Shown here piece after piece: positions 1 through 5,830 of a stretch of 5,830 bases of DNA (the first letter of the stretch is position 1; each line of letters starts with the position of its first letter). Below the pieces are notes generated by a model. The model searched no databases. It was not told the DNA's origin and worked only from the letters and a program-made list of their open reading frames with translations. Location: contig JAAZAP010000375.1 of the NCBI GenBank assembly GCA_012514255.1, positions 1-5,830 on the forward strand, written 5' to 3'. A program made the position numbers and the translations under genes. Source of the DNA: Bacteroidales bacterium. GTDB taxonomy: Bacteria; Bacteroidota; Bacteroidia; Bacteroidales; VadinHA17.

Positions 1-315
1 AATCACTGTACAGTAATCAGTATTGAGACTGAGAAGCTTGACACGCATATAGCTCCATCACTCAAATCGGAGCTGGTGCTCATCTCCGGCAAAGGAGAAA
101 AGAATATTATTCTTGATCTGAAGAAGTGTCAGTATTGTGACTCCTCGGGTCTGAGCGCCATACTGGTAGCAAACAGGCTCTGCAAGAATGCAGGAGGAAC
201 CTTCGTTCTGTGCGGGCTGAATGAAGCTGTTGAGAGACTCATTACCATCTCTCAGCTTGACACTGTGCTCTCCATAACCGCTGACACCGAAGAGGCAGAG
301 AAAATAATCTCCTGA
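1..315 (+). CDS. STAS-domain protein, SpoIIAA-like anti-sigma factor antagonist (5' partial)
   Basis: The reading frame is open from base 1, so the start lies upstream; 104 residues are visible. STAS proteins of about 100-120 residues switch partners by phosphorylation of one serine by an HPK/RsbW-type kinase, and usually control a sigma factor or another output protein in the cytoplasm. The visible part fits the whole fold: an N-terminal beta strand (TVISIE), a segment ending in IILDL, and then the diagnostic CDSSGLSAIL motif, where Asp is encoded at 139-141 and the likely phosphoacceptor Ser at 142-144. A GGTFVLCGL strand and a C-terminal helical part follow. Only a few residues seem to be missing. 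An internal GTG at 76 would cut off the first strand and is not a credible start. No kinase or sigma factor gene is visible, so the partner is unknown. The gene lies 14 bp before rnz and is probably cotranscribed with it. The family call is firm; the regulatory role is inferred. Confidence 0.88.
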   Translation, partial: NHCTVISIETEKLDTHIAPSLKSELVLISGKGEKNIILDLKKCQYCDSSGLSAILVANRLCKNAGGTFVLCGLNEAVERLITISQLDTVLSITADTEEAEKIIS

Positions 316-322
316 GGAGAGG
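315..322 (+). promoter_or_regulatory. Shine-Dalgarno site of rnz, overlapping the upstream stop
   Basis: AGGAGAGG ends seven bases before the rnz ATG, and its first base is the last base of the STAS-gene stop codon. A second purine block (AGAGG, 324-328) is too close to the ATG to be the main site. Ribosomes finishing the STAS gene would stop on top of this site, which is consistent with coupled translation. Confidence 0.65.
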
Positions 323-329
323 CAGAGGT

Positions 330-1244
330 ATGGCTTTCAGGCTTACCATACTGGGTACAAGCTCTGCTCTGCCCACCTCAGACCGATATCCTACCGCTCA
401 TGTACTCAATGTACATGAGCGGTTGTTTTTGATAGACTGCGGTGAGGGTGCCCAGATGCAGATGCGCCACCATAAGATCCGTTTCGGGAGAATAAACCAT
501 ATATTCATCAGTCACCTTCACGGTGATCACTTCTTTGGTGTATATCCGTTGCTCTCAACATACAACCTTATGGGCAGGAAGACAGCTCTTCACCTGTATG
601 CGCCGGCACCGGCTGCGGAAATGATTGAAAGGCATCTTGCAGATTTTGACATCCACCTGGGTTATGAGCTTATAGTTCATACCGTTACGGGCCGGTCAAT
701 GAAAAGCATTCTTGATGACAAAAAGGTAGAAGTCTTCTCTTTTCCCCTAAGGCACCGGATACCTGCTTATGGATACCTGTTCCGTGAAAAGAGCGCGGAG
801 AGGAACATGATCAGGGAGAAGATAGCTGAATACAGCCTGTCGATTGAAGAGATAGGCAGGGCCCGCAGGGGAGAGGATATAATCAGGGAAGATGGTGAGG
901 TTATTCCCTGTGGTGAGGTCACCCTTGACCCTCGTCAGCCTGTATCATATGCTTTCTGCAGTGACACGGGCTGGTTCAGGAAGCTCTCCTCATATGTCAG
1001 TGGAGTAGATCTCCTTTATCATGAAGCAACCTTCGGGGATGATAATGACGCCCTGGCACTGAAGACAGGGCATTCCACTGCCCGTCATGCAGCTATGGTG
1101 GCACGTGATGCAGGTGTCAAGCGACTGCTGCTTGGGCATTTCTCAGCCCGGTACAGGTCGACGGCCCCCCTTGAAGAAGAGGCCAGGCAGATATTCCCCG
1201 ACACCGAGGCAGCTCGTGAGGGAGTGACATACGAAATAATCTGA
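330..1244 (+). CDS. rnz: Ribonuclease Z (tRNA 3' endonuclease, short form)
   Basis: This cytoplasmic metallo-beta-lactamase-fold endonuclease cuts the 3' trailer from tRNA precursors. At 304 residues it has the usual length of the short form. Zinc ligands and catalytic residues are all present: SHLHGDH at 61-67 (His62, His64, Asp66, His67), His142 in the LRHRIPAYGY segment, Asp212 in CSDTGW, the HEAT motif at 231-234, the HST motif at 248-250, and His270 in GHFSARY. An N-terminal TILGTSSALP strand/loop is typical of the family. The arm at about 150-200 that carries the tRNA-binding exosite is present but lacks the Gly/Pro-rich GxPPGP-type motif of the B. subtilis enzyme. The ATG start is supported by AGGAGAGG at 315-322, seven bases upstream and overlapping the stop of the STAS gene, which suggests translational coupling. 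A perfect terminator-like inverted repeat lies within codons 22-34. Confidence 0.96.
   Translation: MAFRLTILGTSSALPTSDRYPTAHVLNVHERLFLIDCGEGAQMQMRHHKIRFGRINHIFISHLHGDHFFGVYPLLSTYNLMGRKTALHLYAPAPAAEMIERHLADFDIHLGYELIVHTVTGRSMKSILDDKKVEVFSFPLRHRIPAYGYLFREKSAERNMIREKIAEYSLSIEEIGRARRGEDIIREDGEVIPCGEVTLDPRQPVSYAFCSDTGWFRKLSSYVSGVDLLYHEATFGDDNDALALKTGHSTARHAAMVARDAGVKRLLLGHFSARYRSTAPLEEEARQIFPDTEAAREGVTYEII
393..430 (+). repeat. Perfect 13-bp inverted repeat plus T-run inside rnz (terminator-like hairpin)
   Basis: The left arm ACCGCTCATGTAC (393-405) and right arm GTACATGAGCGGT (411-423) are exact reverse complements around the 5-nt loop TCAAT. The right arm runs into TTGTTTTT (423-430). This has the form of an intrinsic terminator in the sense direction, but it lies in the coding sequence, over residues 22-34 of RNase Z (THR-Ala-His-Val-Leu-Asn-Val-His-Glu region). 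Part of the symmetry comes from the peptide palindrome HV-LN-VH, but the exact 13-bp pairing also depends on codon choice. Whether it ends or slows transcription is not known from sequence alone. Confidence 0.7.
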
Positions 1245-1267
1245 TGACGGCGGAACGGCAGATTAAT

Positions 1268-1275
1268 TATCTTTG
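1268..1275 (+). promoter_or_regulatory. Bacteroidota -7 promoter box upstream of guaA
   Basis: TATCTTTG matches all fixed positions of the primary sigma-factor -7 box of Bacteroidota (TAnnTTTG) and sits in the only gap between rnz and guaA. Transcription would begin near 1280-1285, leaving a leader of about 20-25 nt, too short for a riboswitch. No clear TTG/TTTG -33 box is seen at the expected place (about 1245-1248, TGAC), so the call rests on the -7 box and its position. Confidence 0.6.
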
Positions 1276-1305
1276 CCACTTAAATAACCGCATTAAATAG
1301 TTCCC

Positions 1306-2835
1306 GTGCAGGAGATGATATTGATCCTCGATTTTGGATCGCAGTATACACAGCTGATTGCCAGGCGTGTAAGAGAGTTGAATGTCTACTGTGAGATACA
1401 TCCATTCAACCATTTCCCTGTTCCTGACAGCAGCGTCAGGGGGGTAATCCTGTCAGGCAGCCCCTGGTCTGTACGTGATGCCAGGGCACCGTTCCCGGAC
1501 CTCGGGGCCATAAAAGGCCGGATGCCGCTGCTGGGTGTCTGCTACGGGGCACAGTGCCTGACCCATAATTACGGAGGGGAGGTGATGCCATCAAACACGC
1601 GTGAGTATGGCAGGGCAAGGCTGGTCAGCATTGATGCGAATGACCCGCTTTTTGATGGTGTGACACCCGGCACGCAGGTATGGATGTCACATGGTGACAC
1701 AATTGTACGCATACCAGCGGATTATAGAATAACTGGCTCAACCGGCGATGTGGAGGTGGCTGCTTTCAGGGTATCAGGCGAAGAGACATGGGGTATCCAG
1801 TTTCACCCTGAAGTATACCACACTGCTGAGGGCACAAGGATGCTGGGCAATTTCGTAAAAGGCATATGCGGGTGCAGGGGCGACTGGACACCGGAGTCGT
1901 TTGTTGAGATGACGGTAAGGTCACTCAGGGAACAGCTGGGTGATGACAGGGTGGTACTCGGGCTCTCAGGGGGCGTAGACTCGTCTGTGGCTGCCATACT
2001 GCTAGACAAGGCCATAGGCGACAGGCTTACCTCGATCTTCGTTGACAATGGTCTGCTGAGGAAGAATGAGTATGCTGCAGTGCTTGATGCCTACCGCAGG
2101 ATGGGGTTGAATGTGATGGGTGTGGATGCATCGGCAGAGTTCGTGGGGGCCCTTCGCGGGGTGGATGATCCCGAGACTAAAAGAAAGATTATCGGGCGGG
2201 TTTTTATAGAGGTTTTCGACCGCGAGGCACATAAGGTACAGAATGTGAAATGGCTTGCCCAGGGAACAATCTATCCTGATGTTATTGAGTCAGTGTCAGT
2301 AAACGGCCCTTCAGCAACGATAAAGTCGCATCACAACGTGGGCGGTCTGCCTGAGCAGATGCACCTGAAAGTAACCGAACCTCTCCGCCTGCTGTTCAAG
2401 GATGAGGTCAGGCGCGTGGGCAAAGCCCTTGACATGCCGGAGGAGATACTTGGAAGGCATCCCTTCCCGGGTCCGGGGCTGGCTATCAGGATAGTCGGTG
2501 AGGTTACACCTGAGAAGCTGGAGACTCTTAGTGATGCCGATGATATTTTTATCTCCGGTCTCAGGAACAATGGTTTTTATGATAATGTATGGCAGGCAGC
2601 CGTGATCCTGCTCCCGGTGCAGTCTGTAGGGGTCATGGGTGATGAGCGGACCTATGAGAACGCGGTTGTGCTCCGGGCAGTTACATCAACTGATGGCATG
2701 ACGGCAGACTGGAGTCGCCTTCCGTATGAATTTCTGGCTGAGGTGTCAAACAAGATAATCAACAGGGTCAGGGGTGTCAACAGGGTGGTTTATGATATCA
2801 GTTCCAAACCACCATCAACGATAGAATGGGAATAG
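1306..2835 (+). CDS. guaA: GMP synthase (glutamine-hydrolysing)
   Basis: This cytoplasmic enzyme converts XMP to GMP with ATP and glutamine, the last step of de novo guanine nucleotide synthesis. The 509 residues hold three parts in order: a class I glutamine amidotransferase domain (about 4-190) with nucleophile Cys79 in GVCYGAQ and His167/Glu169 in QFHPEV; an ATP-pyrophosphatase domain with the PP-loop SGGVDSS at 221-227; and a C-terminal dimerisation domain with [11 protein letters not shown] (385-395) and the family-typical end KPPSTIEWE. Nothing is truncated. The start is chosen at GTG 1306 because it gives [13 protein letters not shown], the N-terminal length I expect for Bacteroidota GuaA. 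ATG 1315 is the alternative, and an in-frame stop at 1294-1296 rules out anything earlier. A CAGGAG block touches ATG 1315 and is too close to serve it. The gene has its own likely promoter and probably leads an operon with the next two genes. Confidence 0.97.
   Translation: MQEMILILDFGSQYTQLIARRVRELNVYCEIHPFNHFPVPDSSVRGVILSGSPWSVRDARAPFPDLGAIKGRMPLLGVCYGAQCLTHNYGGEVMPSNTREYGRARLVSIDANDPLFDGVTPGTQVWMSHGDTIVRIPADYRITGSTGDVEVAAFRVSGEETWGIQFHPEVYHTAEGTRMLGNFVKGICGCRGDWTPESFVEMTVRSLREQLGDDRVVLGLSGGVDSSVAAILLDKAIGDRLTSIFVDNGLLRKNEYAAVLDAYRRMGLNVMGVDASAEFVGALRGVDDPETKRKIIGRVFIEVFDREAHKVQNVKWLAQGTIYPDVIESVSVNGPSATIKSHHNVGGLPEQMHLKVTEPLRLLFKDEVRRVGKALDMPEEILGRHPFPGPGLAIRIVGEVTPEKLETLSDADDIFISGLRNNGFYDNVWQAAVILLPVQSVGVMGDERTYENAVVLRAVTSTDGMTADWSRLPYEFLAEVSNKIINRVRGVNRVVYDISSKPPSTIEWE
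2784..2813 (+). repeat. 8-bp inverted repeat near the 3' end of guaA
   Basis: GGTGGTTT (2784-2791) and AAACCACC (2806-2813) are exact reverse complements separated by 14 nt. They lie in the last 20 codons of guaA, in a stretch that encodes strongly conserved residues ([11 protein letters not shown]). No T-run follows, so it is not an intrinsic terminator. It may be a chance product of the codons. Confidence 0.4.
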
Positions 2836-2880
2836 GATAAAGATTAAAGAATAACTGTCAAAGTAGAGAAGGAAAAGGAA

Positions 2881-4488
2881 ATGGCAAAAAGGCTTTTTAT
2901 ATTTTACACGTTAATGGTTGTTGTCGGTTTTGAGGGGCTCAGGGCTCAGGGGCTGACGCAGGAGACCTTCAAGATTGGAAAGACACTTGCACTGCTGGAG
3001 GCAATATATGTTGACAGTGTTGACATATCAGCCATCACGGAGCAGATGATCACAGGTACACTCCGTAATCTTGATCCTCACTCAGTCTATATACCCGCCA
3101 GGGATGTACAGGAAGAGAATGAGCAGCTTCAGGGAAACTTCGAAGGGATAGGTATACAGTTCAACCTACTCAATGATACTATTATTATTATCTCGCCCAT
3201 ACCTGGCGGTCCTTCTGAGAGGCTTGGCATTCAGGCAGGTGACAGGATAGTCTCCATTGCCGGGGAGAAGGTGACAGGTACAGGCATCACAACAACCGGG
3301 GTACAGAAGAGGCTCAGGGGTCCGAAAGGGACCAGGGTGGAGGTGACCATCTTCAGGAAAGGCGAGAAAGATCTGCTTGACTTCACCATCACCCGTGACA
3401 ACATCCCCGTTAACACTCTTGATGCTGCCTACATGGTTTCAGACAATATCGGGTACATAAAGCTGAGCAGGTTCGCAGAGCAGACTGCACGTGAGTTTTC
3501 AGAGGCTGTTGAGAGATTGCGTGACAGCAGGATGGAGCACCTGGTTATTGACCTGAGGGGCAACTCAGGTGGATATATGGTGCCTGCCGTCCAGATAGCC
3601 GATGAGCTCCTGTCAGGGGATGAGCTGATAGTGTACCTGGAGGGGCTGCATACATCACGCCAGGAATACAAGTCGGCTCCCTCCGGTGCCCTGACCAGGG
3701 CGCGTGTTGTCGTTCTGATTGATGAGGGTTCGGCATCTGCCAGCGAGATACTGGCCGGAGCGGTACAGGACTGGGACAGAGGGGTTGTGATCGGTCGCAG
3801 AAGCTTTGGCAAGGGTTTGGTGCAGAACGGCTTCGGACTCCCTGACGGTTCAGAGATAAGACTTACTATAGCCCGTTACTATACACCATCAGGCCGCTCC
3901 ATACAGACACCCTATAATGAGGGATTTGACAAATACTTCCAGACATATTACATGAGGTATTTCAACGGGGAACTGATCCATCCTGACAGTATTAACCTGC
4001 CTGATTCACTCAGAGCATTCACTGTCAGGAACAAGAGGCAGGTTTATGGAGGAGGAGGGATTACACCTGATCTCTTTATCCCTATTGATACAACATATTA
4101 TTCGGATTACTACCGTGACCTGATCAGGACCTCCACACTCACGAATTTCATGCTGGCCTATACTGATCTGAACCGTAAGCAGTTCTTGCGCAGGTACAGG
4201 AGTTTTGAGGATTTCAACAGCGGGTTTGAGATAGACAATGGCACCATTGAGGAGCTCAGGGAAGCGGGTGAAAAGAACGGTGTGAGGTTTGACCAGACCC
4301 AGTTTGATGTCTCGGCATCTGAGATAAAGAGGGTGATGAAGGCGCTGGTAGCCCGTGACCTGTGGGATGTGAATGAGTACTTCATGGTTGTTAATCAGGA
4401 TGATTATGCTATTCTCCGGGCTCTTGAGGTGCTGAATGACCCGGAGCTTTATGACAGGCTTCTCGGGTATGGGAAGGAGGCAGGATGA
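2881..4488 (+). CDS. Exported S41-family C-terminal processing protease with PDZ domain
   Basis: This is a serine protease of the CtpA/Prc (tail-specific protease) family, acting outside the cytoplasm on the C-termini of envelope or secreted proteins. Residues 1-22 form a signal peptide: MAKR, a hydrophobic core to about 16, and a likely cut near LRA-QG. A family N-terminal region with NLDPHSVYIP (63-72) follows, then a PDZ domain at about 85-172 (FEGIGIQF, GIQAGDRIVSI). The peptidase core has DLRGNSGG (224-231), nucleophile Ser286 in EGSASASEI, and Lys311 in FGKG, 25 residues on as in Prc and CtpB. Gln315 occupies the CtpB third-residue position and Asp297 the position of the Prc aspartate. 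ITPD (394-397) closes the core, and about 135 residues of extension of unknown role follow. The ATG is preceded directly by a purine-rich stretch (2866-2880). The gene starts 45 bp after guaA with no visible promoter between, so cotranscription is likely. Substrates cannot be told from sequence. Confidence 0.93.
   Translation: MAKRLFIFYTLMVVVGFEGLRAQGLTQETFKIGKTLALLEAIYVDSVDISAITEQMITGTLRNLDPHSVYIPARDVQEENEQLQGNFEGIGIQFNLLNDTIIIISPIPGGPSERLGIQAGDRIVSIAGEKVTGTGITTTGVQKRLRGPKGTRVEVTIFRKGEKDLLDFTITRDNIPVNTLDAAYMVSDNIGYIKLSRFAEQTAREFSEAVERLRDSRMEHLVIDLRGNSGGYMVPAVQIADELLSGDELIVYLEGLHTSRQEYKSAPSGALTRARVVVLIDEGSASASEILAGAVQDWDRGVVIGRRSFGKGLVQNGFGLPDGSEIRLTIARYYTPSGRSIQTPYNEGFDKYFQTYYMRYFNGELIHPDSINLPDSLRAFTVRNKRQVYGGGGITPDLFIPIDTTYYSDYYRDLIRTSTLTNFMLAYTDLNRKQFLRRYRSFEDFNSGFEIDNGTIEELREAGEKNGVRFDQTQFDVSASEIKRVMKALVARDLWDVNEYFMVVNQDDYAILRALEVLNDPELYDRLLGYGKEAG
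4474..4480 (+). promoter_or_regulatory. Strong Shine-Dalgarno site for the rRNA methyltransferase gene
   Basis: AAGGAGG, a full anti-16S match, ends four bases before ATG 4485 and lies inside the last codons of the protease gene. It settles the start of the downstream gene at the ATGA overlap. Such a strong site is uncommon in Bacteroidota, where many genes lack one. Confidence 0.7.
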
Positions 4489-5621
4489 AGTTTCTTGCGA
4501 AGACCCATTACGGCCTTGAGCAGGTTCTGGCGGAGGAGCTGAAAGCGATGGGTGCCACAGGGGTTATGCCTTTGAACAGGGCTGTGGCATTTGAAGGCAC
4601 GAAGCTTATACTATATACAGTTAACTACCGGAGCCGTCTTGCACTCTCAGTGCTCATGCCTGTAGCCTCATTCGGTATTTCCGGGAAGAAGGATCTCTAT
4701 GAGGGTACGGCAGCGGTGGAGTGGGACCGGTACCTTGATCCCGACCGTACATTTGCAGTGACAGCTGTGGTAAATTCACCACATTTTGATCATTCGGGTT
4801 ATCCGGCGCTGGTGGTCAAAGATGCCATTGCAGATTTCTTTCGCAGGCTCCAGATTGCGAGGCCATCTGTGGATACGCGTGATCCCGCTCTTCTTGTCAA
4901 TGTACATATCAGTAATGAAAGGGTAACCATCTCACTTGATTCAACCGTGGTGCCGCTTTACAGGAGGGGATACCGTCAGGGCGGGGGGGAGGCTCCGCTG
5001 AGCGAGGTCCTGGCAGCAGGCATGATAGCCCTCACGGGATGGAGAGCAGACACACCGCTCAGTGACGGCATGTGTGGTTCTGGAACCATCGTCGCCGAGG
5101 CCGGTCTTATGGCACGCAACATTGCTCCCGGCAGGTTCAGGAAGAGCTTTGGATTCATGCGATGGAAGGATTATGATTCGGCTCTCTTCCGGTCTGTCAG
5201 GTTCGATGCTGAAAAGCGTGAGAGAAAGTCGCCTGTCAGGATATACGGCAGTGACCTGTCTGCGGAAGCCTGTGCCATCGCTCTGCGTAACATAAAGGCT
5301 GCAGGGCTTGAGGATACGGTGGAGATTACAGAGAATGATTTTTTTGCTTCACCGCCACCGGCTGAAACGGGTACACTGATAATCAATCCGCCGTACGGTC
5401 ATCGACTGGGTACACCTGACATGGCAGAATTCTATGGTCGCATTGGCACAACGCTCAAGCACCGTTATTCCGGTTACAGTGCGTGGATTCTTTCGGGTGA
5501 TGCTACCGCAATGAAGCAGGTTGCACTCAAGCCCTTCAGCAGATACAAGCTGCTCAACGGAGACATTGAGTGCCGTTTTCAGGGTTATGAGCTCTATGGT
5601 GGCAGCAGGAAGAACAAGTGA
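4485..5621 (+). CDS. rlmL: RlmL-type THUMP-domain 23S rRNA guanine-N2 methyltransferase
   Basis: This is a cytoplasmic SAM-dependent RNA methyltransferase of the RlmL/YpsC family. E. coli RlmL makes m2G2445 in 23S rRNA; that exact target is inferred here. The 378 residues correspond to the RlmL half of the E. coli RlmKL fusion; the RlmK half is absent, as is common outside gamma-proteobacteria. Domains in order: a ferredoxin-like start (KTHYGLEQVLAEELKAMG, about 5-23, through NRAVAFEG), a THUMP domain (about 45-155), the linker LYRRGYR..GEAPLSEVLAAGM (159-180), and a Rossmann-fold methyltransferase. Motif I is DGMCGSGT (194-201), the acidic strand-2 motif GSDLS (255-259), and the catalytic NPPYG motif lies at 301-305. 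Motif I usually reads DPMCGSGT; here Gly195 replaces the proline. The gene overlaps the protease stop by 4 bp (ATGA) behind a strong ribosome site, so translation is probably coupled. A G7 run lies at 4983-4989, in the linker. Confidence 0.92.
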   Translation: MKFLAKTHYGLEQVLAEELKAMGATGVMPLNRAVAFEGTKLILYTVNYRSRLALSVLMPVASFGISGKKDLYEGTAAVEWDRYLDPDRTFAVTAVVNSPHFDHSGYPALVVKDAIADFFRRLQIARPSVDTRDPALLVNVHISNERVTISLDSTVVPLYRRGYRQGGGEAPLSEVLAAGMIALTGWRADTPLSDGMCGSGTIVAEAGLMARNIAPGRFRKSFGFMRWKDYDSALFRSVRFDAEKRERKSPVRIYGSDLSAEACAIALRNIKAAGLEDTVEITENDFFASPPPAETGTLIINPPYGHRLGTPDMAEFYGRIGTTLKHRYSGYSAWILSGDATAMKQVALKPFSRYKLLNGDIECRFQGYELYGGSRKNK

Positions 5622-5646
5622 TCAGTCATCCTCTGAGATCATTTTT
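5619..5646 (+). terminator. Weak intrinsic terminator candidate after rlmL
   Basis: TGATC (5619-5623, beginning at the rlmL stop codon) pairs with GATCA (5637-5641). Two further pairs (AG with CT) can form across a 2-nt bulge, and TTTTT follows at 5642-5646. The placement right after the last gene of the operon fits, but the stem is short and not GC-rich, so the call is tentative. Confidence 0.35.
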
Positions 5647-5711
5647 CTGCAACCGGAATGCAACCAGACGCCACAAAAGATTGTCATATCTGAAATAAAG
5701 AGACGGGTATG

Positions 5712-5741
5712 TTGGCTTTTTACAACAATAATCTATTTTTG
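5712..5741 (+). promoter_or_regulatory. Bacteroidota-type promoter for the gene at the right edge
   Basis: The -7 box TATTTTTG (5734-5741) fits TAnnTTTG exactly. A TTG at 5712-5714 lies 19 bp upstream, the usual spacing for the -33 box in Bacteroidota. Transcription would begin near 5747-5750, about 30 nt before the ATG at 5780. The surrounding gap (5622-5779) is AT-richer than the genes and holds no other coding sequence that I can support, so a new transcription unit probably begins here. Confidence 0.65.
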
Positions 5742-5779
5742 TTACTCGTTCTAGCATATGATACTTTCACAGAGGCCCG

Positions 5780-5830
5780 ATGAGCTTTGACCTTGAAAAT
5801 CTTGTGAGCGACCTGGACATCAGGGGTGCC
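5780..5830 (+). CDS. Unidentified protein, N-terminal 17 residues only (3' partial)
   Basis: An ATG opens a frame that runs without a stop to the right edge and reads MSFDLENLVSDLDIRGA. The frame is closed upstream by a TGA at 5759-5761, and this is the only ATG after it. AGAGG (5771-5775) lies four bases before the ATG as a plausible ribosome site, and a good promoter stands about 30-45 bp upstream. Seventeen residues are too few for identification. The pattern of a short acidic helix ending in D-I-x-G loosely recalls the start of APH-like phosphotransferases in this phylum, but that is only a guess. Confidence 0.6.
   Translation, partial: MSFDLENLVSDLDIRGA

Noticed and set aside
5..14. 10-bp perfect palindrome ACTGTACAGT at the left edge, as an operator site
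   Set aside because: It lies within the STAS coding frame, has no spacer or flanking half-sites, and a palindrome of this size can arise by chance.
1245..1305. Riboswitch or attenuator in front of guaA
   Set aside because: The gap is only 61 bp and the inferred leader about 25 nt, with no stem-loop or purine-aptamer-like sequence.
1507..1520. GGCC-ATAAAA-GGCC hairpin in guaA
   Set aside because: The stem is only 4 bp, lies within conserved coding sequence and has no T-run.
1803..2232. Two overlapping minus-strand open frames inside guaA
   Set aside because: They mirror the conserved PP-loop region of GuaA and have serine/proline-rich composition typical of antisense shadow frames.
2836..2880. 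Separate promoter for the S41 protease
   Set aside because: The 45-bp A-rich gap has no TAnnTTTG box or -33 element; cotranscription with guaA is simpler.
3429..3812. 127-codon open frame on the minus strand, as an antisense gene
   Set aside because: It is wholly inside the protease gene, covers conserved catalytic motifs on the + strand, and its translation resembles no protein and lacks a ribosome site.
5521..5754. 77-codon + strand frame across the rlmL end and the following gap
   Set aside because: It starts deep inside rlmL in another frame, has no ribosome site, and has no recognisable protein features.

Overview
This window looks like a stretch of ordinary chromosome from a Bacteroidota bacterium, probably of the order Bacteroidales or close to it. 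The main reasons are two close matches to the Bacteroidota -7 promoter box (TAnnTTTG) in front of gene starts, a GuaA N-terminus and an RNase Z central arm of the type I associate with that phylum, and heavy use of AGG arginine codons. All genes are on the + strand and are tightly packed. No mobile element, CRISPR array, tRNA or rRNA gene was seen.

Layout: (1) The 3' part of a small STAS-domain (SpoIIAA-like) protein runs in from the left edge. It is followed after 14 bp by rnz, the short-form tRNA 3' endonuclease RNase Z, and the two probably share a transcript. (2) A 61-bp gap carries a TATCTTTG promoter box. Behind it lies a likely three-gene operon: guaA (GMP synthase), an exported S41 / C-terminal processing protease with a PDZ domain and a long C-terminal extension, and an RlmL-type THUMP rRNA methyltransferase that overlaps the protease stop codon by 4 bp (ATGA). 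(3) A 158-bp gap holds a weak terminator-like hairpin and a good second promoter with a 19-bp spacer. Then comes the first 17 codons of a gene cut off by the right edge.

The genes are mostly housekeeping: tRNA maturation, guanine nucleotide synthesis, envelope proteolysis and rRNA modification. I see no undescribed multi-gene system. The most interesting signal is a perfect 13-bp inverted repeat with a 5-nt loop and a T-run, shaped like an intrinsic terminator, inside the first 35 codons of rnz. Smaller points are the altered methyltransferase motif I, the RNase Z arm without the Gly-Pro exosite motif, and a 10-codon ORF overlapping the start of the last gene.
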